A stretch of 64,000 nt of DNA from Granulicella arctica (GTDB lineage Bacteria; Acidobacteriota; Terriglobia; Terriglobales; Acidobacteriaceae). The translations under genes were made by a program, and so were the position numbers. Below the pieces are notes generated by a model. It saw only the letters and a list, made by a program, of their open reading frames with translations, did no database searches and was not told the DNA's origin. The stretch lies in the NCBI RefSeq assembly GCF_025685605.1, contig NZ_JAGTUT010000001.1, positions 434,001 through 498,000 on the forward strand, written 5' to 3'. Every line of letters begins with the position of its first letter. Positions within the stretch are counted from its first letter, which is position 1. Positions 37,923 to 48,669 of the stretch are shown piece by piece.

Positions 37923-39410
37923 CTATGCAGTTCCTGTCGGCAGCCGCACCACAAACTCGGTATTTCCCGGCTCCGATGAGAACAGGATGCGCCCGCCAAA
38001 CTGCTCCACAATCCTGTGCACGATGCCCAGACCGAGACCCGTTCCGACACCTACCTGTTTCGTCGTATAGAACGGATCGAAGATCTGGCGCTGGCACACG
38101 ATCGGTATGCCCGACCCGTTATCCGTAACGCTGATGCCGATGTATTTCTGCGAAGTAGTCGAATCCTTCTCGATCACCTCGGTCCAGGTGCGAATCTTGA
38201 TGTGGCCCTTCTGCGACACGGCATCGATCGCATTATCGAGCAAATTCGTCCAAATCTGATTCAGCCCCGAGCACTCTGTATTCAGCAGAGGAAGGTCGGC
38301 CGCAAAATCCTTTTCCAGCACGATTTCCTTCTCACGAAACTTGTGCCCAAGGATGACCAGCGTCGCATGAATACTATCGTTTACATCAAGCGTCTGCTTC
38401 TGCCCCTTGCCCTCATAGGCGTATGACTTTACTGCATGGACGAGGTCGCTCACGCGCCCGATGCTCTCCTCGATCGTAGCCACGAGCTGCATGCTCGAGA
38501 CCATCGCCTCAAGCCAGCTCAACGCATCCGAGAACTCGCCCGCCGGGAACTCCGAATGTGCACACATCAAACCTTTTGCATCGATACCGATCGACACCAG
38601 TGTGGGCGCCAACTTCCACGCATTCTCAATTTCGGCAGTTTCCATCCACTCGGCAAGCGCTTCCTCGGCATCGCTCTGCTCAAGCGAATTCATCCGTAGC
38701 GGCGCTTTTACAGAAAGCGCGTACGCCTGCAAGTCCAGAATGCATTCCTTCTGTTCCTGCGTCATCTTGATCCGCGTAAACTTAGCGGACAGCGCATGGA
38801 GACGCATCAGGTTCTCGCGAAGCTGTGAAGCCGCACGTCGTGCCGCCGCGCCGGGATTGTTCAACTCATGCATCAGGCCCGCAGCCAACGTTCCCAGAGA
38901 TGCCATCTTCTCCTGATGGATCACGATGCTCTGCATCTTCTGGATGCGCATCGCCATATTTCCAAGGATCGCCTTGCGGACCTCTGGGCACGCAGTCATC
39001 AACGTCCAGAATCCGTCCTCATCGAGCCGAAGCAGGCGCGTATTAGCAACGGAGCGGATGTTTACGGCAGTTGGCAAATTTGCCAGCAGCGGCACTTCAC
39101 CGAAAGCAGACCCCGGAGGCAGCACATACATGTTCATCTCATGGCCCTCCGTGGTGACCTGAGAAACCCGCAACTCTCCGTCGAGCAGGATCCAGAAAAA
39201 GTGCGCGACTTCGCCCTGCACCGCCACGGTTTCGGCGTCCTTCAGATAGACATTGTCTGCATTCTCGAGACAAACCAGCTTATCGACAGCCAGTGACTGG
39301 AGAATCGGAACATTACGCAGCTTCGCCACCGTATCTGCGTCTAGTTCCCGTCCAAGTTTTGCATCGGCAATCAGTGTACTTTCGCTCATATCCTCACGCA
39401 GTTCTACCAT
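37923..39410 (-). CDS. Sensor histidine kinase with N-terminal cyclic-nucleotide-binding domain
   Basis: Residues about 25-145 form a cNMP-binding domain (LQSLAVDKLVCLENADNVYL, then GSAFGEVPLLANLPTAVNIR). A histidine phosphotransfer helix carries HELNNPGAAARRAASQL near residue 180, and the C-terminal HATPase domain has LLDNAIDAV, DNGSGIP and GVGTGLGLGIVHRIVEQFGG. There is no membrane segment, so it senses an internal signal. At 495 residues it is complete. Its ATG overlaps the stop of the upstream oxidoreductase as TAATG, so the two proteins are made together. The pairing suggests that the fused receiver of that enzyme is its phosphorylation target. Confidence 0.85.
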   Translation of the reverse strand: MVELREDMSESTLIADAKLGRELDADTVAKLRNVPILQSLAVDKLVCLENADNVYLKDAETVAVQGEVAHFFWILLDGELRVSQVTTEGHEMNMYVLPPGSAFGEVPLLANLPTAVNIRSVANTRLLRLDEDGFWTLMTACPEVRKAILGNMAMRIQKMQSIVIHQEKMASLGTLAAGLMHELNNPGAAARRAASQLRENLMRLHALSAKFTRIKMTQEQKECILDLQAYALSVKAPLRMNSLEQSDAEEALAEWMETAEIENAWKLAPTLVSIGIDAKGLMCAHSEFPAGEFSDALSWLEAMVSSMQLVATIEESIGRVSDLVHAVKSYAYEGKGQKQTLDVNDSIHATLVILGHKFREKEIVLEKDFAADLPLLNTECSGLNQIWTNLLDNAIDAVSQKGHIKIRTWTEVIEKDSTTSQKYIGISVTDNGSGIPIVCQRQIFDPFYTTKQVGVGTGLGLGIVHRIVEQFGGRILFSSEPGNTEFVVRLPTGTA

Positions 39411-41056
39411 TACAGGGTCGCCAGGTACTGGTGTACAAATTGAATCGCAATCGAGCCCTCGCCAACCGCAGAAGCACATCGCTTAACCGAGTTGAAACGG
39501 ACATCGCCAGCAACAAAGATGCCCGGCACACTCGTCTCAAGCAGGTACGGATCACGCTCCAGAGTCCACTCTTTCGCAGCCCTCGCCTTCAGGTCAGGTC
39601 CTGCAAGGATGAAGCCCTTGGGATCGCAGGCTATCGTCTTTGGCAACCAGTCGGTCTTCGGAGACGCTCCGATAAATACGAATAGAGAGTTCGCCGCCCG
39701 CCGCTCTTCTCCGTTCGGCGTCTTCAAGGTTAGGCACTCGAGGTGCGTGTCGCCCGACATGCTGACGACCTCCGTGAACGGTTCAACCACAATGTTCGGC
39801 ACAGCCTCGATTTGATCGATCAGGTACTTCGACATGCTCTTCACCAGCGACTCGCCGCGAACCAGCATATGGACCTTTGAGGCAAAACGAGAGAAGTGCA
39901 TCGCCGCCTGACCAGCCGAGTTCGCTCCACCGACGATATATATCTCTTCTTCGGCACACCCTTTGGCCTCGGTGAGCGCCGCGCCGTAATACATACCCGC
40001 TCCTGAGAACTTGCTTTCCCCCGGAATATCCAGTTTGCAATACGACACGCCAGTCGCTACCAGACAAACATGACAGGTAAGTTCGCGCCCGTCTGCCATC
40101 TGCACGACATGGTAGTTGTTCTCGCAACGCAGCGCGGTAACCCGCTGCGTCAGAAACTCGGCTCCCAACCTCTGTGCCTGAAGATAAGCGCGTTTCGCAA
40201 GCTCGTCGCCGCTCAGCCCCTGCGGAAAGCCCAGGTAGTTCTCGATCTTCGAGCTCGACCCTGCCTGCCCGCCCACAGACTCACCTTCAACAATCAGCGT
40301 GCGCAAACCCTCAGAAGCTCCGTATACCCCTGCCGCCAGGCCAGCCGGCCCTGCGCCAATCACGATCACGTCGTAAAAATCCTGCTTCGCCTGCATCGGC
40401 AGACCAAGTTTCGCCGCAAGTTCCTGGGGCGAGGGCTGCAGCAGCACCGTTCCGTCCCCAAAGAGCACAACCGGCATCTTCGAGTCGTCGATCCCCTTCT
40501 TCTTCAACAACTCCAGCGCGTCCGAGGAATACTCCGGACTCAGCCACTTATATTCGACCCGGTGTCGGGCCAGAAAGTCGCGCACCTGGTAGTCCGCCGC
40601 CGACCACCGCATCCCGACCACCTGGATACCTTCATAGGCTGGCCGATAGCCCTGCTTCCAGGATTCCAGCAGATCGTCCAGCACCGGATAAAGTTTCTCC
40701 TCAGGCGGATCCCAGGGCTTATTCAGGTAGTAATGGATCTTCGCGGCGTTGATCGCGCGAATCGCCGCTTCCGTATCCGCATAAGCCGTCAGCAGCACCC
40801 GCTTTGCATCGGGAAAGAGCACCATCGCCTGCTGCAGGAACTCAATCCCGCTCATCCCGGGCATGCGCTGATCGGAGAGGAATAACGCCACCGTCTCCTC
40901 GCGCTGCTTCAATTGAACACAGGTTTCGAGCGCGGAATCTCCGGAAACAGCACGGATTATGCGGTAGTTCTGGCCGTAATGGCGACGCAGATCCTGAACA
41001 ACTGCTTCCAGGACGCTCGTGTCATCATCAATCGCTAACAGTATCGGTTTAGGCAT
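39410..41056 (-). CDS. Response-regulator receiver fused to a thioredoxin-reductase-like flavoprotein
   Basis: Residues 1-130 are a receiver domain with intact IDDD, phospho-acceptor FLSDQRMPGMSG and LNKPWDP. A thioredoxin-fold region follows (GMRWSAADYQVRDFLARHRV to about 225) without a CxxC. From about 235 comes a pyridine-nucleotide-disulfide-reductase domain: FAD motif VIVIGAGPAGLAAGVYGASE, GGQAGSSSKIENYLGFP, NAD(P) motif IYIVGGANSAGQAAMHFS and a closing GIFVAGDVRF. The redox CxxC of thioredoxin reductase is absent; the matching stretch is GAGMYYGAALTEAKGC. It therefore may be a reductase or diaphorase for another partner. I start at 41056, directly before the receiver. Confidence 0.85.
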   Translation of the reverse strand: MPKPILLAIDDDTSVLEAVVQDLRRHYGQNYRIIRAVSGDSALETCVQLKQREETVALFLSDQRMPGMSGIEFLQQAMVLFPDAKRVLLTAYADTEAAIRAINAAKIHYYLNKPWDPPEEKLYPVLDDLLESWKQGYRPAYEGIQVVGMRWSAADYQVRDFLARHRVEYKWLSPEYSSDALELLKKKGIDDSKMPVVLFGDGTVLLQPSPQELAAKLGLPMQAKQDFYDVIVIGAGPAGLAAGVYGASEGLRTLIVEGESVGGQAGSSSKIENYLGFPQGLSGDELAKRAYLQAQRLGAEFLTQRVTALRCENNYHVVQMADGRELTCHVCLVATGVSYCKLDIPGESKFSGAGMYYGAALTEAKGCAEEEIYIVGGANSAGQAAMHFSRFASKVHMLVRGESLVKSMSKYLIDQIEAVPNIVVEPFTEVVSMSGDTHLECLTLKTPNGEERRAANSLFVFIGASPKTDWLPKTIACDPKGFILAGPDLKARAAKEWTLERDPYLLETSVPGIFVAGDVRFNSVKRCASAVGEGSIAIQFVHQYLATL

Positions 41057-41122
41057 AGCTCTACTATGGCGCATTTGTAATAAAAATGCCCATAGATTGG
41101 AGTGGTCTGACCGGTCGAACGC

Positions 41123-41151
41123 TTCAGAAAAATTTACCTGCCATCTATAAG
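41123..41151 (+). promoter_or_regulatory. Possible promoter of the LuxR-type regulator
   Basis: TTCAGA (41123-41128), a 17-bp spacer and TATAAG (41146-41151) lie in the 262-bp divergent gap before the regulator gene at 41319. Nothing else stands out in this gap. Confidence 0.35.
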
Positions 41152-41318
41152 GAATCCGCGCCAATAACCTCTATCCCACGAAGCGCTTCGATTGTTGCGC
41201 CATGCGCACCGACGTTTACGCTCAGTCTTAAAATCGGGCGTAGACTTGTACGAATAGCAGACATGACGAGGAAGCACCCGGATAGCCGCCGATGAGGTGA
41301 CTGCGGACAGGAGAGCTT

Positions 41319-41996
41319 ATGCCGCAGGAGATCGACACCATGAATAGGCTCATACTCGCGGACAACCAGGCTATCTTCCGATCCGGCGCCGCCCGCGTCC
41401 TGGCCGTCGAAGACGACATGCGCATCGTCGCACAATGTGAAGACTCCGCTCGCCTTCTCGCCGCGATCGATCAATTCCGCAGCGTCATCGTTCTCTTCTC
41501 GACCAGCATGATGCTGAATGTAGACCAGGTCCTCTCCCGCGCCCAGGCCGCTGGCAGCCGATCGATTCTCGTTACGGAGAACACGGAAGAGGTCGCCGAA
41601 GAGATCGCTTCGCGAATCGACGGCATCGTCTGCAGGAATATCAGCGGATCGGATCTCGTCGATTGTCTCCGCCGCGTCGCTCGTGGGCAGCGCTACGTTC
41701 ATCACTCCAACATCACCGCGATGACGGCTACCGACACCGTGGGAGCCCGCGTCCGCGATCGCCTCACGCCCAAAGAGATGCAGATCGTCGCCCTCATCGT
41801 GCAGGGCTGCAAGAACAAGGACATCGCGTTACAACTCAACACCAAGGAACAGGTCATCAAGAACTACCTGCGCGGCATCTACGACAAGACCGGTGTGTCC
41901 GACCGTCTCGAACTGGCCCTCTTCACCCTCCACCACCGCATCCTTGCCGACGCCGCCGCCAAAGCCGGAACCCTCCTCCAGAAGAAAACCGCCTAG
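41319..41996 (+). CDS. LuxR/NarL-type regulator with degenerate receiver domain
   Basis: The C-terminal HTH is clear (LTPKEMQIVALIVQGCKNKDIALQLNTKEQVIKNYLRGIYDKTGV). The N-terminal 120 residues align by eye with NarL receivers (RLILADNQAIFRSGAARVLA). However, the phospho-acceptor position, usually D in a MDLRMP-like stretch, reads VLFSTSMM, and the acidic pair is DN. Phosphorylation is therefore unlikely, and another signal or a constitutive mode may apply. At 225 residues it is normal in size. AGGAG lies about 6 nt before the ATG at 41319; an alternative start is the Met at 41340. It is divergent to the receiver-flavoprotein and kinase genes and may serve the same circuit. Confidence 0.82.
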   Translation: MPQEIDTMNRLILADNQAIFRSGAARVLAVEDDMRIVAQCEDSARLLAAIDQFRSVIVLFSTSMMLNVDQVLSRAQAAGSRSILVTENTEEVAEEIASRIDGIVCRNISGSDLVDCLRRVARGQRYVHHSNITAMTATDTVGARVRDRLTPKEMQIVALIVQGCKNKDIALQLNTKEQVIKNYLRGIYDKTGVSDRLELALFTLHHRILADAAAKAGTLLQKKTA

Positions 41997-42005
41997 CGCA
42001 AAAAT

Positions 42006-42041
42006 AAGCGGATAAGCGCCCATACGAGCACCTATCCGCTT
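42006..42041 (-). terminator. Intrinsic terminator of pruA (convergent with the LuxR-type gene)
   Basis: AAGCGGATA pairs with TATCCGCTT over 9 bp around an 18-nt loop. On the minus strand the hairpin is followed by ATTTTT, so it mainly serves pruA. It may also act on the plus strand. Confidence 0.7.
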
Positions 42042-42063
42042 GTGACCGCTGCGCGCCACCTGG

Positions 42064-43689
<1,626 letters not shown>

Positions 43690-43733
43690 CTTGCGATTTT
43701 ACCGCGATCAGCCGTGCAGCATTCCCTGGCCGC

Positions 43734-44915
43734 CTATGTCTTCACCGGCCAGGCCGTCTGCCCCCCGCGATGGTACGCAAGATTTCCAATATGTCCCGCT
43801 CGCGCTGCTGCTACACCAGCCTCGACCGGCGCATTCGGCTCACGACGGCTCTTGATACAGGCAAAGAAGTTCTCCATGTGCGCGATCGTTCCATCCCTGA
43901 AGCTACGTTCCGTCAGCACGGGATTCTGATCGCTCTTGATGTTCTCCCGATAGAGCGTAAATCCGCTACGCGAAAGCTTCAGCGTTCCCTCTGTTCCACG
44001 GAAATCCAGCCCGCCATCATCGATCGACGAACTCATCATCCCCTCGTACACCACGTCGAAGCCGGGGTAGCGAAACGCCGCCTGCAGCGTATCCGGGCAA
44101 TCCCACTCCTCAAACACATACTTGTCGCCGAGCATCTGCGCCATCACGGGCTGGTCGGCCTTCATTGCCCAATGCACCACGTCGATCCAATGTGCGAACA
44201 GGTCCGTCATCGCGCCGCCACCAAAGTTCCAGTACCAGCGCCAGCGGCTGTACTTCTCCACGCTGAACGCCTGGTCCGGTGCGCCGCCAAGCCATCGCTT
44301 CCAATCCAGCAGGCTCGCATCCATCGGCTTCATAGCCGTCCAACCGCCGCTGGAACCGTAGTTCTGCCACCAGTATGTTCTCACCTGCGTGATCCGCCCA
44401 AGGCTTCCACCCTGAATCAAATCCACCGCATTGCGGAAGTGGCTCCAACTGCGTTGCTGCATACCGCATTGCAAGATCTGCTTGCTCGATCGCACCGCAT
44501 GAATGAGCGGCGCACCTTCTTCAAGCGTATGCGTCACCGGCTTCTCGAGGTACACATCCTTACCGGCAGCGATCGCGTCCGTTGCAACCCGAACATGCCA
44601 ATGGTCCGGCGTCGCGATAAGTACCGCATCAATACCCTTGTTATTCAGAACCTCGTGATAGTCCACATGCGACGTAGCCCCCGTAGCATTCGCCCTGGCC
44701 TTTACAGCGTCGCAGTGCGGAGCATACACATCACTCACTGCAACAATTTCATAGCCGCCGAGCGCATCCGCTGAATCCAGCAGGTTCCGCATCCGGCCAC
44801 CCGCGCCGATCACGCCGACCCGCAGCACATCGTTTGCACCGAACGCTTTTGTCGAAGCGAGAGCCGTGAGTCCGCTCCCGATAATGAAGCTACGCCGATC
44901 AGCTTTAAAAGACAT
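43734..44915 (-). CDS. Tat-exported Gfo/Idh/MocA-family oxidoreductase
   Basis: The N-terminus ADRRSFIIGSGLTALASTKA is a twin-arginine signal. It leads into a Rossmann motif (LRVGVIGAGGRMRNL) and the family signature (LIATPDHWHVRVATDAIAAGKDVYLEKP). The C-terminal domain has GGAMTDLFAHWIDVVHWAM, in which the conserved His residues of the substrate site are seen. At 393 residues it is full length. It is similar in design to the two xylan-operon members but keeps the standard EKP motif. It stands alone, with pruA 44 bp downstream and the polysaccharide synthase gene ending 86 bp upstream. Its sugar substrate is unknown. Confidence 0.8.
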   Translation of the reverse strand: MSFKADRRSFIIGSGLTALASTKAFGANDVLRVGVIGAGGRMRNLLDSADALGGYEIVAVSDVYAPHCDAVKARANATGATSHVDYHEVLNNKGIDAVLIATPDHWHVRVATDAIAAGKDVYLEKPVTHTLEEGAPLIHAVRSSKQILQCGMQQRSWSHFRNAVDLIQGGSLGRITQVRTYWWQNYGSSGGWTAMKPMDASLLDWKRWLGGAPDQAFSVEKYSRWRWYWNFGGGAMTDLFAHWIDVVHWAMKADQPVMAQMLGDKYVFEEWDCPDTLQAAFRYPGFDVVYEGMMSSSIDDGGLDFRGTEGTLKLSRSGFTLYRENIKSDQNPVLTERSFRDGTIAHMENFFACIKSRREPNAPVEAGVAAARAGHIGNLAYHRGGQTAWPVKT

Positions 44916-45001
44916 TACGTTCCTCTAGTTTGGATCCCGATGATAGTACCAGCGAGCGGTACACTCTGGCATCCTCTCCGCTGAGGAGTAAGTCGACCGA
45001 C

Positions 45002-48000
45002 CTATTGCATCATCTTCTCGGTAGACTTCGACATCTTCGCCGTTCGATCCAGCTTGTCCCACGCAAATGGCTTACCGTCGATCGCCCGCTTCACGGTCTT
45101 GAACAGCACCAGCGAGAACACCTGTCGATACGTGAATCGTTGAATCCAAATGTGGAACAGAAGCCAGAAGTCACCCTTGCTCGCCTTGTTCTTCCGTTCC
45201 AGCGTAAAGGCCAGCGCCGACGCACAAAAGTCGATCACAGTGAACGCCAGGAAGAAGCCGAGCAGCTTGTAGAAGCTTGTCGTCGAAGCCGTCTCCGGAT
45301 GGAAGTGCCGGTCGACAAGATAGTGGATGACCCCGAACACAAACATCAGGTCGATCAGCGGCGACACCAGCGGCAGCAAGATCTGGAAGATCAGGATATT
45401 CGGCAGCGCAAACAGCCCCATCGCTCGATGCTGACGAATCGCACCACGGTGCTTGAAGATCGCCTGGAGTATCCCGAACGACCAGCGGAACCGCTGCCGC
45501 ATCAGCCCATCCATGTTGACCGGGGCCTCGGTAAACGCCAGCGCCTGGTCCTCATAGATCACCGAGTATCCCTGCTCCAGCAGGTTCATCGTCAGGTCGG
45601 CATCCTCAGCCACCGTGTTGGTGTGGTAGCCGTTACCGGCCCGGACTGCCGCCGTCCGCCACGCGCCGATCGCCCCCGGTACCACCATCACCACATCGAA
45701 GAGGTCCAAGGCTCGCCGCTCAAAGTTCTGGCTCGTGATGTACTCCAACGCCTGCCACCGCGTCCACAGATTTACCCTGTTGCCAACCTTCGCATTTCCC
45801 GCCACCGCCCCGATCTTCGGGTTCGCGAAGTGGCAGACCATCTTCGTAATCGCATCATGGGCGATCACACCATCCGCGTCGATGCCAACGTAAATGTCTT
45901 CGTCAATCCGTTCAAGCGCATAGTTCAGCGCATCGGCCTTGCCGCCATTCGGCTTCGTCAAAACCGTCAGCCGGCCGGACTCGATATCCGCCGGATACGC
46001 ATCGCGTGCCACTTGGCTCGTCCGATCCTTTGACCCGTCATCGATCACGATAATGCGGATGTTCTTGTAGGTCGACATCATCGCCGACCGGATCGTCCGC
46101 ACGATCACCACCTCTTCGTTGTAAGCCGGAATCAGCACAGCAACCCGCGGCAAGTAGTCCGCCGTTGCAAAGTTCTTCCGCTTACGGAGACGATCGATAA
46201 CAGCAAACACACCAATCACAATGAGCCGCGCACTCATCAGCACATCGCCGACAAAGAACACGCCAATCACGAAGTGGTTGAAAAAGCTGATGAAGAAGAA
46301 CGCAATTGAATCGACCGCAGCCTGCCACCGCTGGCGCGATGTAAGCGCAGGCATCACCTCCGCGCGGGTCTTTCCAAGAAGCTGCGACACCGGCACAATC
46401 TCATACCCGCGCGCACGCAGCGTTTCGATCAGAACCGGCAGCGCCGCAATCGTCGGCGAGCGATCCCCACCACCATCATGCAGCAGGATGATCGATCCCC
46501 GAGTCCAAGGCCGCGCATCCATCTGCGCGATGGCGTCGAAGACGCTATCCGTAATCTCTTGGGGAGACTTCCGCGGATGCTCGTCCCAATCATTCGTGTC
46601 GATCTTGTTGCCGATAATGATGTAGCCAAGGCCCTCGATGCGATCCACCGGGGCAGCCTGATCATTTGTATCCGGCTCTTGGTCAATCGAGTAGGGAGGC
46701 CTGAAGTAGAGCGGCTGCACGCCCAGCTTCGAAGCGAACAACCGCTCCGTGAAGTTCAGCTGCAGGTCGATCGATCGGTTTGAGATTTCACTGATGTCTG
46801 GATGCGTATAGGTATGATTGCCAATCTCATGCCCTTCGCGATACACCCGCTTCATCACGCCGACGTTATCCTGCGCCTCTTCCCCGATCATGAAGAAGGT
46901 ACCGGACACACCATATTTCTTCAGAATGTCGAGGATCTTCGGCGTCCACGTCGGATCAGGTCCATCGTCGAACGATAGCGCGACCTTCTTCGCTTGGTAG
47001 CCATACTGCTCGATCGTGTACGACAGAGGATAAGACTCCATCCGCTCCTGCGTCACCGACCGCGACGCTAACGGAACATCGTCGTCATCATCCATAGTGA
47101 TCTCGCGACGCCCAATCTGCGGCTTACGCGTCACCCTCAGGATGTCTCCATTCCCTTCTGTATCCACGTCGTAGCCGGGGTCCACACTCGCCAGGTCCTT
47201 TGCAGGATCGGCATGCCCCGGCCTGTCCCAGATCTTCCAGAGCGAGTTATCTTCCGACCCAAGCTGCCACAGCGCAAACGTCTGCAACCCCAACGCCTGG
47301 GCCGCACGCATCTGGTTCAGCACCGTCACCGCATCCAGAAACCAGATCTGGTGGCGAATGTGCGCGTCATTGTCGTCATACGCGAAGTGCACGTTGAGCG
47401 AGTCATCATCAAGATCGATCTGCGACGCAGAGTCGAACGCCGCTTGCCATGCTGTCTGCGTCGACACAGTCTGCGCGTACAGGAACTTCGGAGCCGCCGG
47501 TGTAGCCTTCTTCTTCCCCTTGACAGCCGAGGCCTCCGTCGGCAACTGGGAGACCCAGTCGTAGCCATAGCTGCCCAGCGAACAGATAATCTTTTCCTTC
47601 GGCACCGTCTTCAGAACGCGCTTTAGATTGTCGACAAACCAATCCTGCGCCGCAATCGGACCCGGTTCACTCTCCGTTTGGTGCTGGTCGTAGTTCATCA
47701 GCAGCAGGCCGTCGGAGTTGTCGGCGATGTACTTCAGGTTGAAGTCATCATCAGCAACCGGCGTATTCACGTACAACCGAAGATTTCGCGGATGGAAGTC
47801 CGCATAGAGCGCTGCCACCAAGGCCTGAAAGCCCGGCTGCGCCTCGGTGGGAATCTCTTCGAAGTCCAGAGAAAGTCCACGATAGCTAGGGTTCTTCGCC
47901 AGAAATGTGTCAATCTGCTGGATGAAGTTCTGACGCGCTACCGGGTTCTTCAGAAACTCGCCGATGTTTGGCAAAAACTTGTTGACCGTCGGGTCGTAGT

Positions 48001-48544
48001 TATTGATCAGCGGAAAGACTTCCGTATCTTCGTGCGCGTCCGAGATCACCCGAGCGACCTTATTCTCGCGATCCACAAGGTGCACACCCGCCGCATCCAC
48101 CACCGGATACGGCCGATTATCGAGTGAGTACGCCGTCAGCGACCCATCCGGCGTCACCATGTGCAGCCACTCAGGAAACAGCAGGTCAATCTGTTTCACA
48201 TGCTGCTTCAAAGAAGAATAGCTGGCCGGGTCATCCTCAACGTAGTACGCCGCACGCAGACCTTCACCCGAGTTGAACGGAATCTCCGAAGGCTTCCGAT
48301 CCGTTCGTCGGTGCGCAGCACGATGCAGCTTCTGCCCGGATTTGTTGTCTGTCGCCTGGTGCGCCAGTGTGCGGAAGTTCCGCTTCTGCATCGGCAGCAA
48401 GAGCTCCGGCAGCGGCTTCATCCGCAGCAATCCCACCACGAAGAGCGCTCCCACCACGAGGCCGAGCAGAGCGAGCACGTCGAAGATGCGCCGCAGACGC
48501 TTCCAGCGCTTTCGTTGCGGGTCGTAGAAAACTGGATCGCTCAT
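45002..48544 (-). CDS. Three-domain polysaccharide enzyme: GH18-like, NodB deacetylase and GT2 synthase
   Basis: The chain has an N-terminal membrane anchor (IFDVLALLGLVVGALFVVGLL). A GH18-like barrel follows, with a DxE-type site near residue 225 (GLSLDFEEIP). From about 520 comes a NodB polysaccharide deacetylase (VALSFDDGPDPTW, EIGNHTYTHPD, YFRPPYS). From about 805 comes a family-2 glycosyltransferase (VAVLIPAYNEE, DDGSKDRTS, the DAD-type site, EDADLTMNL and QRFRW) with membrane segments at the end. Processive synthases with QxxRW make chitin-, hyaluronan- or PNAG-like polymers. Having deacetylase and hydrolase domains on the same chain suggests coupled synthesis, export and trimming. The start at 48544 gives 1180 residues; the longer frame adds 32. 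Confidence 0.88.
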   Translation of the reverse strand: MSDPVFYDPQRKRWKRLRRIFDVLALLGLVVGALFVVGLLRMKPLPELLLPMQKRNFRTLAHQATDNKSGQKLHRAAHRRTDRKPSEIPFNSGEGLRAAYYVEDDPASYSSLKQHVKQIDLLFPEWLHMVTPDGSLTAYSLDNRPYPVVDAAGVHLVDRENKVARVISDAHEDTEVFPLINNYDPTVNKFLPNIGEFLKNPVARQNFIQQIDTFLAKNPSYRGLSLDFEEIPTEAQPGFQALVAALYADFHPRNLRLYVNTPVADDDFNLKYIADNSDGLLLMNYDQHQTESEPGPIAAQDWFVDNLKRVLKTVPKEKIICSLGSYGYDWVSQLPTEASAVKGKKKATPAAPKFLYAQTVSTQTAWQAAFDSASQIDLDDDSLNVHFAYDDNDAHIRHQIWFLDAVTVLNQMRAAQALGLQTFALWQLGSEDNSLWKIWDRPGHADPAKDLASVDPGYDVDTEGNGDILRVTRKPQIGRREITMDDDDDVPLASRSVTQERMESYPLSYTIEQYGYQAKKVALSFDDGPDPTWTPKILDILKKYGVSGTFFMIGEEAQDNVGVMKRVYREGHEIGNHTYTHPDISEISNRSIDLQLNFTERLFASKLGVQPLYFRPPYSIDQEPDTNDQAAPVDRIEGLGYIIIGNKIDTNDWDEHPRKSPQEITDSVFDAIAQMDARPWTRGSIILLHDGGGDRSPTIAALPVLIETLRARGYEIVPVSQLLGKTRAEVMPALTSRQRWQAAVDSIAFFFISFFNHFVIGVFFVGDVLMSARLIVIGVFAVIDRLRKRKNFATADYLPRVAVLIPAYNEEVVIVRTIRSAMMSTYKNIRIIVIDDGSKDRTSQVARDAYPADIESGRLTVLTKPNGGKADALNYALERIDEDIYVGIDADGVIAHDAITKMVCHFANPKIGAVAGNAKVGNRVNLWTRWQALEYITSQNFERRALDLFDVVMVVPGAIGAWRTAAVRAGNGYHTNTVAEDADLTMNLLEQGYSVIYEDQALAFTEAPVNMDGLMRQRFRWSFGILQAIFKHRGAIRQHRAMGLFALPNILIFQILLPLVSPLIDLMFVFGVIHYLVDRHFHPETASTTSFYKLLGFFLAFTVIDFCASALAFTLERKNKASKGDFWLLFHIWIQRFTYRQVFSLVLFKTVKRAIDGKPFAWDKLDRTAKMSKSTEKMMQ

Positions 48545-48669
48545 GTGTTGGGAAATTGCCCGCTCTGTCCTGCGTCTCTCACTAACGCCATCGTATGCAG
48601 CACCGTCCCCTGAGTCAACGAACCATCCACGACACACCACCGCTCGCGTTCACAGTATGATGCGAAGCG

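Noticed and set aside
41145..41705. 186-residue open frame on the minus strand
   Set aside because: It overlaps the clear LuxR-type gene on the other strand.
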